Of a stretch of DNA of 64,000 nucleotides, positions 37,132 to 50,822 are shown piece after piece. A program made the position numbers and the translations under genes. The notes under the pieces were generated by a model. The model worked only from the letters and a program-made list of their open reading frames with translations. It did no database searches and was not told where the DNA came from. The DNA lies in NCBI GenBank assembly GCA_040954595.2, contig CM082579.2, positions 12,276,001 to 12,340,000 on the forward strand. Reading direction: 5' to 3'. Each line of letters opens with the position of its first letter. Position 1 is the first letter of the stretch. This DNA is from Balanoglossus misakiensis. Its lineage: Eukaryota; Hemichordata.

Positions 37132-40100
37132 TAATTCTCAAAGAAAACAGCTTTACCAAAATGTAGGCACCATTGACATTTGTCCATTACACTCTTATTT
37201 ACATCAAAACTTATTAATATGCTCACCACCTGAACACTGTGATTGTGTTTTTCCTTAACAAATAAACCCCTTCAATATAAGGAAACACATGCCTAGTTCT
37301 CTTTATGTTTGCATCCTAAAATGAAAGACCAAAAAACCCACACATAGCAAACTGATCGATGTGATTACCACCTAAATACGTTAAGCCCAATGTAACTGTT
37401 TGTGTACTTAACAGATAAACCATATCGACAGATAAAAAACACATGCCTGGTTCTCTGTGCAAAGGCAGACATAACAATTGCTAATTATTTGCATCCTAAA
37501 ATGAAAGCAGAAAAAAATTCATTTACGCAACATTTTCATCAAAAACAAATTTCTGGCCATTTTTTCTGTTAAACTTCATGGACTGTTGTCAAACAAAGCA
37601 AACTGATGGCAAGGTTTATCATGGCAAAAAGCAAATGGCAAAAGTAAAATTGGTCCTCCACAACATTGGGTTTATTTGCTCTTGAGTTCATTAAAATGCA
37701 ACTTTGAGCACCGTATTTTAATAAATTTTCTCATGTGGGAGGGGGACACCCCCTCCCACACCCAACCCCGCCACATTTCTTGTTTTGCCAATTCTAGCAA
37801 CTTTTGTATTGACTTGTCATTTTAATTTAGTCATACATTTCTTTATTGCAACGATATACTATTATATACTTCAATTACTTTAAGAAATTTATAATTGACG
37901 TGTTAGGAGCCTCATTCCCTTTATTGCATACAGTGTACATACGATCAGGACGGCGAATGTTTTCGGTGTAGGGGGGTCATCATATTTTTGGGCCTGTCAA
38001 AGGGGGGGGGGAGGGGTCATCATTTTTTGGTCCTGGGTGAAGGGAGGGTTGGCATGATTTTGAAAACCGATGACACAAACTTGCCAGCCCACCCCCGGCC
38101 ATAAAAACTGAACAGTCCCTTATGGGCAATTATTTTCTCACTGAACACATTTTCAAAGAAAACAAACATTGTCCTCCATTTTGTGATATTAAATAACAAG
38201 ATTTACATTTATTCATTTATTTTATTACTTTCAAAAGGTGTCAAATAGTTCACTTGTTCATAAACACCCATGCTTATTGACGCTGTAGTATGAATTAGAC
38301 AAGTTCTAATTAAAACTAATTAATCATGGACAATTTTCAACAATTACGCTCTACACAGCTCAAAGCATATCCTTCATTAGAATTAATGTGAATGTTTACT
38401 CGCCAGAGGTATTGTTTTCACACATATGCATTGTAATTTTTTTTTAGAAACACTGCACAGACTAGGTTTATCCAAAGTTGCGTTAATTAAATTGATACAT
38501 TTGATGAAGGCCTCTGAAAATCAAACAAAAACCCTCATATAAACCCCACCAAATAGAACGACTCATTCCTAGTCTTTTAAGCAACTACACGGTCAGTTGC
38601 TACCTTATTTGCATTCTAAAATGAAAGAAGATTTAAAAATTGTTTATCTGGCATCTAGATAAACTAATTCAACTGATACAGAAGGTCTCCACCTGGCAAA
38701 ATCGATAACACAAACGATTACATCTGAACAATTAGACATTGTTGATGAGATAATAATATGTAATAAGAATGTATACCTAGGTAAGTCTATTAAGCTGAAC
38801 ATTACACGCTACGTGTCTTAAATTCCAAACAAATTCATGTGATAGCCACCTGATAAAATCAAACGCACTATGATTCTTTTTATATCAACAGTAAAACCAC
38901 ATGAAAATCTAAAATAACACATGCCTAATTCTCTGTGCAAATGTAGACACCTAAATCACTGTATATTTGCACCCTAAAATGATAGCAAAATAAAATCTCC
39001 AGTTTCCCAACATTTTCATCAAACACAAATTTCAAGCCATTTTATCTGTCGAAGCTCCATGGACCAATAGAAAACAAAGCGAGTCACAAAATTTGATCAT
39101 CTATAACAAATTCACTTAGGTTGAACAGAACTAGTTCAAATATTCATTGACTGCAGTCAGTCTGATTTGCGCACTCAAAATTCAAGCGATAATATCCCCC
39201 AACACAAGAGCGTTGTTGTACACAATTTACTCACTATCTTAAGTATCAGATAGCAAACTGATTGATGATATCATTACTGTGACTGTGTGTTTCCTAAATA
39301 GATAAGCCCCATGAAAATCTAAAATAACACATGCCTAGTTCTCTATAGAAAAGGCAGACATGTATTTGTATCCTAAAATGAAAGAAGGCTGAAAACCTAA
39401 TTTTACCTAATGTTTTCATCTAATACATGGCCATTATTTTCTGTCAAAGCACAATACACCAACAGCAAACCAAGAATACTAAAAAAATATCAAGTAAAAC
39501 AAATATACAATTTACACTAAATATCTCTTCAAAGAAAACAAAATTATTCTCAACTTCTCAATAACAGATAACAAGATTTACATAGTCTTCTATGCAACTG
39601 CATGGTCAGTGTCTACTTATTTGCATTCTAAAATGAAAGAAGATTTATAAATTGTCTATCTTTCATCTAGATAAACTAATTCAACTGATACAGAATGTCC
39701 CCACTTGGCAAAAATCGATGACTCAAACGATTAGATCTGAATAACTAGGCATTGTTGGCATAAAACGAAAATGATTAGAATAGTTCAAAGATGATACATT
39801 TAGAGACACTGCACAGTGAGACAAGGTTTATCCAAAGTAGTGAATTAAATTTATAAATTCGATGAAGCCTCAGCAAATTAAACAAAAACACTCATGTGTT
39901 TACTAAAGACATCAACTACATCAGTACATGGAATAATACATTACTAGTCTTCTAGGCAACTGCGTGGTCAGTGCCTACTTATTTGCATTCTTAACTGAAA
40001 GAAGATTTAAAAATTGTTTATCTGGCATCGAGATAAACTAATTCAACTGATACAGAATGTATCCACCTGGCAAAATCGACAACACAAACGATTACATCTG

Positions 40101-40787
40101 AACAATTAAACATTGATGATGATATAAAAATATGTGATAAGTATGTATAAGTCGTTTAAGCTGAACTTTACACGCTACATGTCTAAAGTGCCATACAAAT
40201 GTATGTGATAGCCAATTTAAACATTGTTTATCTGGCATCTAGATCAACTAATTCAACTGATACAGAAGGTCTCAACTAGGCACAATCTATAACACGACCC
40301 AATATATATCTGAACAACAAGACATTGTTCTTTTAAAACGAAAATGATTAAAATAGTTTAAAGCTGAGGTAATAAGACTTGAACAGCATTTACAAGTGGT
40401 TTAAGATGAACTTTAAATGCCACTTGTCTAAAATGCCGAACAGATTCATGTGATAACCACCTTAACAAATAAAAAAAATGTGATTATAGTTTAACCACAT
40501 AAACATCTAAAAAGCATGCCCAGTTCTCTGTGCAAAGGCAGGCATATTAATTCTATTTATTTGCATCGTAAAATGTAAGAACAAAAAATAGATTTATGCA
40601 ACTGCATTTACGCAACAATTTTTTTGTAAACACCAATTTCTTGCCATTTTATCTGTCAAACTGTATGGACTTTTGGTAAACAAAGCAAGTTGGAAATTAT
40701 ATCAACTTCAACAAATTCGCTGATGTTTCAACTATAAAAATTCGCGCTTGTGTCTTTTACAAGTGCATCTACTCTGGGTATGATCTG

Positions 40788-43010
40788 CTGATGAGCGCCC
40801 CTTACTTCAAGCGGAAAATCCTGAAAGACAACCGTTTTAATACAAAATTGAGTCATCATTGATAACTGGTGATGATACAGTTATTTACTTCCAAACTGTC
40901 TAAACTCAACACCTTTATACAAAAATTTCTCAACTTTGACACACTAACGTGCAATTTGTCTACGGGTTACAGACAGTAAACTGAATAATGCGGTCACACC
41001 CTGAACAGGTTAATCCCACAGTGACTCACCGCGAATGAGAAATTTAGCGACACTGCACAGTGAGACAAGGTTTATCTAAAGTAGCGTGAATTAAATTGAT
41101 AAATTTGATGAACGCCTCAGCAAATTAAACAAAAACACTCATCTGTTTACTAAAGACATCAACCACATTAGTACATAAAAACACACATTCCTAGTCTTCT
41201 ATGCAACTGTATGGTCAATGGCTACCTTATTTGCATTCTAAAATGAAAGAAGATTTAAAAATTGTTTATCTCGCATCCAGATGAACTAATTCAACTGATA
41301 CAGAATGTCTCCACTTGGTAAAAATCAATAACACAAACGATAAGATATAAACAACAATACATTGTTCTTATAAAACGAACATGATTAATATAGTTCAAAG
41401 CTGAGGTAATAAGACTTGATCAGCATTAACAAGTGGTTTAAGTTGAACTTTACATGCCACTTGTCTAAAATGCCGAACAGATTCATGTGATAACCACCTT
41501 AACAAATAAAAAACTGTGATTATAGTTTAACCACATCAAGATATAAAAAACACGCCCAGTTCTTTGTGCAAAGGCAGGCATATTAATTTTATTTATTTGA
41601 TTCATAAAAAAATACATCTACGCAACAATGTTTTTGATAACACCAATTTCTTGCCATTTTATCTGTCAAACTGTAAACAAAGCAAGTTGGAAAGATAACT
41701 CAATATAAACAAATTCGCTATTGATTCAACTTTTAAAATTGCGTGCGTCAACTTTGAGTATGATCTGCTGATGAGCACCCCTTACTTCAAGCGAAAATCC
41801 TGAAAGACAACCGTTTTAATACAAAATTGAGTCATCATTGATAACTGGTGATGATACAGTTATTTACTTCCAAACTGTCTAAACTCAACACCTTTATACA
41901 AAAATTTCTCAACTTTGACACACTAACGTGCAATTTGTCTACGGGTTACAGACAGTAAACTGAATAATGCGGTCACACCCTGAACAGGTTAATCCCACAG
42001 TGACTCACCGCGAATGAGAAATTTAGCGACACTGCACAGTGAGACAAGGTTTATCTAAAGTAGCGTGAATTAAATTGATAAATTTGATGAACGCCTCAGC
42101 AAATTAAACAAAAACACTCATCTGTTTAGTAAAGACATCAACCACATTAGTACATAGAAACACACATTCCTAGTCTTCTATGCAACTGTATGGTCAATGG
42201 CTACCTCATTTGCATTCTGAAATGAAAGAAGATTTAAAAATTGTTTATCTGGCATCCAGATGAACTAATTCAACTGATACAGAATGTCTCCACTTGGTAA
42301 AAATCAATAACAAAAACGATTAGATGTAAACAACAATACATTGTTCTTATAAAACGAACATGATTAATATAGTTCAAAGCTGAGGTAATAAAACTTGATC
42401 AGCATTAACAAGTGGTTTAAGTTGAACTTTACATGCCACTTGTCTAAAATGCCGAACAGATTCATGTGATAACCACCTTAACAAATAAAAAACTGTGATT
42501 ATAGTTTAACCACATCAAGATATAAAAAACACGCCCAGTTCTCTGTGCAAAGGCAGGCATATTAATTTTATTTATTTGATTCATAAAAAAATACATCTAC
42601 GCAACAATGTTTTTGTTAACACCAATTTCTTGCCATTTTTCTGTCAAACTGTAAACAAAGCAAGTTGGAAAGATATCTCAATATAAACAAATTCGCTATT
42701 GATTCAACTTTTAAAATTGCGTGCGTCAACTTTGAGTATGATCTGCTGATGAGCGCCCCTTACTTCAAGCAGAAAATCCTCAAAGACAACCGCTTTAATA
42801 CAAAATTGAGTCATCATTGACATCTGGTGATGATACACTTATTTACTTCCAAACTGTCTAAACTCAACACCTTTATACAAAAATTACTCAACTATGACAC
42901 AGTTACGTGCAACTTGTCTTCTGGTAACAGACCGCAAACTGATTAATGTGTTCACCACCTGAACAGGTTAATCCCACAGTTACTCACTGTTTGTTTCCTT
43001 AATGGATAAA
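40788..43010. repeat. About 980-bp tandem repeat
   Basis: The marker GCTGATGAGC(G/A)CCCCTTACTT occurs at about 40788, 41767 and 42747. The first two units are almost identical in between (for example the CGCGAATGAGAAATTTAGCG and GAAGATTTAAAAATTGTTTA blocks). The third begins to diverge after about 42850. This indicates recent unequal amplification or an assembly-sensitive region. Confidence 0.85.
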
Positions 43011-43595
43011 CCGCATCAATACCTAACAAAATCCATGCGTAGTATTCTCTGTAATGGCAGACGTTTCAACTGCTATTTATTTGCAACCTAAAATGAAAGC
43101 GGAATAAAAAGACCATTGGCACAACATTTTCATGAAAAACCCAATTCTGGCCATTTTTCTGTCAAAACTCCACAGATCAAGCGACGAAATCCTCAAACAA
43201 AATTTCCATCCTAATATGAAAGCAGGATAAAAATCCTCATTTTTACCTAAATTTCATCAAATACCAGTTATGGGTCATTATTTTCTCACTGAACAAATTT
43301 TCAAATTAAAAAAAATGTACTCAGTTTGGCGTAATTATACAACAGGATTCACATTGATTATTTTATTTCATTATTTAAAAAAAATCAAATATTTCATTCT
43401 GTTCATACACTCCATGCTTGTTAGCAATCAAATAACATGTAGTATGTTTACTATGAATAAGACAGTTTCTAATTAAAACTAATTGATCATGGACGATATT
43501 CAACAGATACGCTCTACTCCGCTCATAGCATATCCTTCATTTCACTTAAAGTGAACTTTTACTCGCCAGATGTATTGTTTTCACACACATTCATT

Positions 43596-43927
43596 GGGGG
43601 AGGGGGTCTGATTACCCCACACGGACGGCTGCGGGACGACCCTGGGTCAAAGTCCGCGCGCTGCCGGAGTGTTAACTCTCCGTTTACTCGGGTAGTACTC
43701 CTTGGAAAATCGGCTGAAATACGTAAACAGACCAGTGATTTTAAAGTTTCACGAAAGGGGTTTTGGGACCAGAAATAATCAGAGTTCAGGCTTGTACAGG
43801 GCGTTTATTGAATTATGCTCAGTTTGTTTTCTGTTGCCGTTTAAATGTTCCTACGCCAGTCGCGGCGGTGCAACTGTACGTTTAGTATGGGGGTCGTCCC
43901 CCAGGGTAATCAACCCCCCCCCCCCCC
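43596..43927. mobile_element. 332-bp GC-richer MITE in the satellite
   Basis: Inverted ends: poly-G then TCTGATTACCCC..GGGACGACCCTGGG on the left, and GGGGGTCGTCCCCCAGGGTA then ATCAACC and poly-C on the right. The composition is clearly more GC-rich than the AT-rich satellite on either side. No ORF with a domain. Confidence 0.75.
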
Positions 43928-44533
43928 AAACGGTAAAGCTGCGTACCACAGCTAGTCTTTTACCAGTGTGTCTTACTGTGAAAATAATTGGCAGTGATTA
44001 CGATCTGCTGATTAACACCCTCTTAGTTAAATCAGAAAAAAATCATCAACATCTGTATAAAAAAAATACTCAACTTCGACACAGTTACGTGCAACTTGTC
44101 TTCTAGTAACAGACAGCAAACTGATTAATGTGCTCACCACCTGAACAGGTTAATCCCATAGTGACTCATTGTTTGTTTCCTTAACAGATAAACCGCATCA
44201 ACACCTAACAAAATCCATGCCTAGTTTTCTGTGTAATGGCAGATGTATCAACTGATATTTATTTGCAATCTAAAATGAAAGCGGAATAAAAAGACCATTT
44301 TCACAACATTTTCATCAACAACCCAATTCTGGCCATATTGCTCCATTGACCAATAGGAAATCCAGCAGGTTGAAAAGGCTTTTCAACTAAAATAAATTCG
44401 CTAATGTTTCAAATATAAATGTCTTCGTGTCTTTTAATACAAGTGTGTCCACTATGAGTACGACCAGTCGCACAAGCGCCTCTTTAAGTTCAGGCGACGA
44501 AAGCCTTAAACACAACAGCTTTTATATACAGAT

Positions 44534-44820
44534 GATATTGTTCCTCCCTCGCATTCGAGGATGAGCTTGACTCCATATCAGGTCGAAGGTCAGTTGTTGT
44601 GGGTCCGGAGATGACTGATGAAGCCGATCCAGGCCCGTAGGGCACGCCCACATACGGGACATGTGTGGGTGGGTGCTGCGTTGGAAATGTTGGCGAGCTT
44701 TGCGCGCTTCACGTTTCTGCTGCGCTTTTGTCGTGCGTCGCTTCTCTGCTGCACGGGCGCCAGTGGAGACTTTGCTACGCCTCGTTGGGCGGTTGGTAGC
44801 AAGCTGCTCCCAAGAGAAGC
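44534..44820 (-). mobile_element. LINE 3'-end fragment with CCHH motif, copy 1
   Basis: The minus strand encodes ATNRPTRRS-like and KRSRNVKRAK-like basic sequence, then THTCPVCGRALRAWIGFISH and LRTHNN before the stop (about 44590). The C-x2-C..H-x3-H C-terminus preceded by a basic Ala-rich stretch is typical of the end of the RT protein in a widespread group of LINEs. It is 5'-truncated near 44820. Confidence 0.75.
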
Positions 44821-47533
44821 AGGTATATTTGTTGTTAGATATCAGCGTGATTTATCAGATAGGTAAACAGGCATATATAAGTCGAGATCGCATCAATAAT
44901 TTTGCTGCCTGATCTCTGTGAGGATACAACTATGTAGCAACTGACATGTCGGCCTTTGCAAAGGGAATTATTTTTAATTTGCTTTCATTTTAGGATGCAA
45001 ATATACTGATTGAAGTTGCATAGGGACCGCTATATGTGTTCCATGTACTGACGTGCTTTATCCATTAAATATTTAAACATTAATGGATTTGCTTTAGGTG
45101 ATGAGCTTTCCAACTTGCTGTGTTTGGTCCATGGAGTTTTGACGGGAAAAAATGGCCAGAAATTGGTCACATGTGTTTTTTTAGATATTGATGTGGTTTA
45201 ACTTATACCAAACAGATATTCCTGTTTCTTTAATTTCAGGTCGTTATTACATGGATTTGTTTGGCATTTTAGACATGTGGTATGTACAGTTCAACTTAAA
45301 CCACTTATAAATGCTGATCAGATCTTTTTTATCTCATCTTTGAACTATTTTAATTATTTTCGTTTTATTAGAACGCCTAGTTGTTCAGACCTAATCTATT
45401 TTTGCCAAGTGGAGGCATTCTGTATCAGTTGAACTAGATTATCTAGATGCTGGATAAACATTTGAATATGCTTTCATTTTAGAATGCAAATAAGTAGCCA
45501 CTGACCGTGCAGTTGCATAGAAGACTAGGAATGTGTTTTCCAGTTGATGTGGTTTTTGTGAGTGTTTTTTATTTGATTTGGAAAGCCGTTAATCACATTT
45601 ATCAATACTTTGGATAAACCCTGTCTCAATGTGCGGTGTTTCTAAATAAAGTTTTTTTATTCCACTTTCATTTTAGGTTGCAAATAAGTAGCAAGTGATA
45701 CGTCCGCCATTACAGAGAAAACTACGCATGGATTTTGATAGGTATTGATGCGGTTTTTCTGAAACAATCATTCACATTGGCATTAACCTGTGCAGGGTGT
45801 GACCGCATTAATCAGTTTGCTGTCTGTTACCAAAAGACAAGTTGCACGTTAGTGTGTCAAAGTTGAGTAATTTTTGTATAAAGGTGTTGAGTTTAGACAG
45901 TTTGGAAGTAAATAAGTGTATCATCAACAGATGTCAATTTGTATTACAGTTGTCTTTGAGGATTTAAGGGGCGCTCATCAGCAGATCATACCCAAAGTGG
46001 ACGCACTTGTGAAAGACACGAACGCAAATTTAATAGTTGAAACATTAGCGAATTTGATGCGGTTTATCTGTTAAGGAAACAAACAGTGAGTCACTGTGGG
46101 ATTAACCTGTTCAGGTGGTAAGCACATTAATTAGTTTGCTGTCTGTTACCAGAAGACAAGTTGCACGTAACTGTGTCGAAGTTGAGTATTTTTTTTATAC
46201 AGATGTTGATGATTTTTTTCTGATTTAACTAAGAGGGCGCCAATCAGCCAATCGTACTCACACCCAATCATTCTCATATCAGACACATTGATAAAAGACA
46301 TGAATGCAATTTAAAAACTACCGTAATATATGGAACAGTGTCATTCAACCGAATTTTTAATTAATCGCGAATTTTGAGGTTTAATTTTGTAAAGGTGTGG
46401 AGAAAAATTCAGAGGTTTTGTTTTCACACATATTCATTGAGACAAGGTTTATATCTAAAGTAGTGTGAATTGTATTGATAAATGCGATGAACGCCTTTCC
46501 AAATCAAACAAAAACACTTATATAAACACAACCGAATAGAAAAACACATTCCTAGTCTTCTAGGCAACTGCACGGCCAGTGTCTACTTATTTGCATTCTA
46601 AAATGAAAGAAGATTTATAAATTGTCTATCTTTCATCTAGATAAACTAATTCAACTGATACAGAATGTCCCCACTTGGCAAAAATCGATAACACAAACTA
46701 TTAGATATGAACAACTAGGCATTGTTCCTATAAAACGACATTGATAAAATAGTTCAAAGATGAGAAATTTAGCGACGCTGCACAGTGACACATGGTTTAT
46801 CCAAAGTAGCATGAATTAAATTGATAAATTTGACACTCATGTGTTTACTAAAGACATCAATCACATCAGTACATGGCATAATAAATTCCTAGTCTTCTTT
46901 GCGACTGCACAGTCGGTGTCTACTTATTTGCATTCTAAAATGAAGGAAGATTAAAAAATTGTTTATCTGGCATCCAGATAAACTAATTCAACTGATACAG
47001 AAGGTCTCAACTTGGCAAAAATCGATAACACAACCGATATTTTCTTATAAATCGAAAATGATTAATATACTTCAAAGATGAGATAATAAGATTAGCATTT
47101 AAAAGTGGTTTACGTTGAACTTTTGCGTCCTAATATGAAAGCAGGATAAACACCTCATTTTATCTAAATTTCTTCAAATTCAGTTATGGGCCATTATTTT
47201 TAAACTGAACATATTTTCAAAGAAAACAAAAATTGTTCTCAGTTTTGCGTAATTATACCACAGGATTTACATTTATTAATTTATTTCATTATTTTCAAAA
47301 CGTTTCAAATATTTCACTCAGTTCATAAATTCCCATGCTTGTTGACGCTCAAACAACGGAGAAAAATTCGGAGGTAACTGTGTATAAGTGTATGACTTGA
47401 TATTTCATAGTTGATATACCTTCATAATTTGCTTGATTTGCCGTTAGTGCATTGAGTGTAGACAGAGGATAATGGCCTGAAATGGGTGTCTGATGTAAAT
47501 GGAGCGTTTATTCTGCTTCCATTTTAATATACA

Positions 47534-47905
47534 GATGATATTGTTCCTCCCTCGCATTCGAGGATGAGCTTGACTCCATATCAGGTCGATGGTCAGTTGT
47601 TGTGGGTCCGGAGATGACTTATGAGGCCGATCCGGGCCTGTATGGCACGACCACACACGGGACAGGTGTGGGTGGGTGCTGCGTTGGAAGTGTTGGCAGC
47701 TCGAGCTTTGCGTGCTTCACGTTTCTGCTGCGCTTCTGTCGTGCATCGCTTCTCTGCTGCGCGGGCGCCAGTGGAGACTTTGCTACGCCAGGTTGGGCGG
47801 TTGGTAGCAAGCTGCTCCCAAGTGCTGATGTTATTATCCATGTCCTTGAGGGACGCTTTGAGGCTGTCCTTAAAGCGTTCCTTCTGTCCCCCAACTGAGC
47901 GCTTT
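47534..47905 (-). mobile_element. LINE 3'-end fragment with CCHH motif, copy 2
   Basis: A longer copy of the fragment at 44534-44820. The minus strand has KERFKDSLKASLKDM, then STWEQLATNRPTWRS, a basic Ala-rich stretch, and CPVCGRAIQARIGLISHLRT before the stop at about 47593. Its flanks match those of copy 1, which shows duplication rather than independent insertion. Confidence 0.78.
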
Positions 47906-49703
47906 GTCTGCCTTTGCAAAGAGAACCGGGTATATTTGTTGTGATTTATCAGATAGGTAAACAGGCATATATAAGTCGTGATAGCATCAATCATTTTGCT
48001 GTCCGATCTCTTTGATGATATTCCTGTTTCTTTAATTTCAGGTCGTTATTACATGAATTTGTTTGGCATTTTAGACATGTGGTACGTACAGTTCAGCTTA
48101 AACCACTTATAAATGCTGATCAGGTCTTTTTTATCTCATCTTTGAACTATTTTAATTATTGTCGTTTTATTAGAACAATGCCTAGTTGTTCAGACCTAAT
48201 CTATGTTTGCCAAGTGGAGGCATTCTGTATCAGTTGAACTAGATTATCCAGATGCTCGATAAACATTTGAATATGCTTTCATTTTAGAATGCAAATATGT
48301 AGCCACTGACCGTGCAGTTGCATAGAAGACTAGGAATGTGTTTTCCAGTTGATGTGGTTTTTGTGAGTGTTTTTTATTTGATTTGGAAAGCCGTTAATCA
48401 CGCGGTGTTTCTAAATAAAGTTTTACAATGAATATGTGTGAAAAAAATACCTTTGGCGAGTAAAAAATCAAATTAAGTGAAATGAAGGATATGCTATGAG
48501 CTGAGTAGAGCGGCATTGTTGACTATCGTTCCTGATCAAATAGTTTACTTAGAAACTGTCTTATTCACGTTACATGTTGAACAGAGTGAAATATTTTATT
48601 GTTTTTTTTAATGAAAAACATTAATAAATGTAAATTCTGTTGTATAATTACGCCAAACTGAGTACATTTTTTCTTTGAAAATATGTTCAGTGATAAAATA
48701 ATGACCCATAACTAGTATTCGATGAAATTTAGGTGAAATGAGGATTTTTATCCTGCTTTCATATTAGGATGCAAATTTTGTTTGAGGATTTCATCGCTTG
48801 AACTTAAGGGGCGCTCGTCAACAGATCGTACTCATAGTGGACGCAATTGTATTAAAAGACATGAACACAATTTTATTATTTGAAACATAAGCGAATTTGT
48901 TTTAGTTTAAAAGCCTTTCCAACCTGCTGGGTTTGCTATTGGTTCATGGAGCTTTGACAGAAAAAAATGTCCAGAATTGGGTTTTTGATGAAAATGTTAT
49001 GCAGATGGTCGTTTTATTCCACTTTCGTTTTAGGTTGCAAATAGGTAGCAAGTGATACGTCCGCCATTACAGAGAAAACTACGCATGGATTTTGATAGGT
49101 ATTGATCAGTTTGCTGTCTGTTACCAAAAGACAAGTTGCATGTTAGTGTGTCAAAGTTGAGTAAATGTTGTATAAAGGTGTTGGGTTTAGACAGTTTGGA
49201 AGTAAATAAGTGTATCATCAACAGATGTCAATGATGACTTAATTTTGTATTAAAGCGATTGTCTTTGAGGATTTAAGGGGCGCTCATCAGCAGATCATAC
49301 CCACAGTGGATGCACTTGTAAAAGACACGAACGCAATTTTAATAGTTGAAACATTAGCGAATTTGATGCGGTTTATCTGTTAAGGAAACAAACAGTGAGT
49401 CCCTGTGGGATTAACCTGTTCAGGTGGTAAGCACATTAATCAGTTTGCTGTCTGTTACCAGAAGACAAGTTGCACGTAACTGTGTCGAAGTTGAGTAATT
49501 TTTTTATACAGATGTTGAGGATTTTTTTCTGATTTAACTAAGAGGGCGCTAATCACCCAATCGTACTCACACCCAATCATTCTCATATCAGACACATTGA
49601 TAAAAGACATGAATGCAATTTAAAAAGTACCGTAATATATGAAACAGTGTCATTCAACCAAATTTTAAATTAATCGCGAATTTTGAGGTTTAATTTTGTG
49701 GAG

Positions 49704-49738
49704 TTAGGGTTAGGGTTAGGGTTAGGGTTAGGGTTAGG
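49704..49738 (+). repeat. Interstitial telomeric repeat (TTAGGG)5
   Basis: Five full TTAGGG units plus TTAGG. In the homologous positions of the satellite at about 46393 and 60455 the sequence runs TTTTGT..GTGGAGAAAAATTC without the insert, so the telomeric array replaced or split a few bases there. Confidence 0.95.
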
Positions 49739-50822
49739 AGAAAAATTCAGAGGTTTTGTTTTCACACATATTCATTGTAAAAAAAATTAAATAGACACCG
49801 CACACTGAGACAAGGTTTATCTAAAGTAGTGTGAATTGTATTGGTAAATGCGATGAACGCCTTTCCAAATCAAACAAAAACACTTATATAAACCCAACCA
49901 AATAGAAAAACACATTCCTAGTCTTCTAGGCAACTGCACGGTCAGTGGCTACTTACTTGCATACTAAAATGAAAGAAGATTTAATTTTTTGTTATCTAGC
50001 ATCTAGATAAACTAATTCAACTGATACAGAATGTCACCACTTGGCAAAAATCCATAACACAAACGATTAGATCTGAACAACTAGGCATTGTTCGCATAAA
50101 ACGAAAATGATTAGAATAGTTCAAAGGTGAGAAATTTAGCGACGCTGCACAGTGAGACATGGTTTATCCAAAGTAACATGAATTAAATTGATAAATTTGA
50201 CACTCATGTGTTTACTAAAGACATCAATCACATCAGTACATGGAATAATAAATTCCTAGTCTTCTTTGCGTCTGCACAGTCAGTGTCTACTTATTTGCAT
50301 TCTAAAATGAAGGAAGATTTAAAAATTGCTTATCTGGCATCCAGATAAACTAATTCAACTGATACAGAAGGTCTCAACTTGGCAAAAATCGATAACAGAA
50401 CCGATAATTTCTGAACAATAAGACATTGTTCTTATAAAACGAAAATGATTAAAATAGTTCAAAGATGAGACAATAAGTCTTGATTAGCATTTACAAGTGG
50501 TTTAAGTTGAACTTTACATGCCACATGTCTAAAATGCCGAACAGATTCATGTGATAACCACCTTAAAGAGTTTATTATACCTATCAAAATGTATTTTTCA
50601 TTGTTTGACTGTAAACTAAAATTGCATTCATGATTTGAATTCTGGTGTCGTTTTTTTATTCTCGTCGATGAATAAATGTTATCCTGAAAAATTTTCACCC
50701 CTTCAAAAAAATCTCTGTCTGAACGGCCCCGTTACGTGTGACGTCATTGGGGCTCTCCTTCGCTTTTAGTCTACAATTCATCGCATCGAGAAGCGTACAT
50801 GTCGCGACGTCTACTTAACTTT

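Larger units (their letters stand above)
34960..43595. repeat. Octamer-box satellite-like block, part 1
   Basis: Two related modules alternate. One reads CCTAGTTCTCTGTGCAAAGG .. ATTTGCATCCTAAAATGAAA; the other reads CCTAGTCTTCTATGCAACTG .. ATTTGCATTCTAAAATGAAA, then a TCTAGATAAACTAATTCAAC and GATACAGAATGTC block. The ATTTGCAT..CTAAAATGAAAG box recurs at, among others, 36597, 37305, 37489, 38609, 39621, 39980, 41229, 42209 and 43081. No genes are seen apart from an RT scrap at 36865. The region looks like tandem and segmental amplification. Confidence 0.85.
43928..50566. repeat. Octamer-box satellite-like block, part 2, with inverted segments
   Basis: Continues the modules of part 1. From about 44930 to 46300, and again from about 48010 to 49680, the modules are in reverse orientation (CTTTCATTTTAGAATGCAAAT, GTTCAACTTAAACCAC), then return to direct orientation. 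A roughly 3-kb duplication covers most of it. Confidence 0.82.
44528..50566. repeat. About 3-kb tandem segmental duplication
   Basis: Copy 1 (about 44528-47520) and copy 2 (about 47528-50566) share the same order: a LINE 3' end, a GTAAACAGGCATATATAAGTC block, inverted modules, the ATCATTCTCATATCAGACAC block, then direct modules. Copy 2 has several internal indels and a telomeric insert. The LINE scrap was therefore duplicated with its host segment. Confidence 0.8.
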
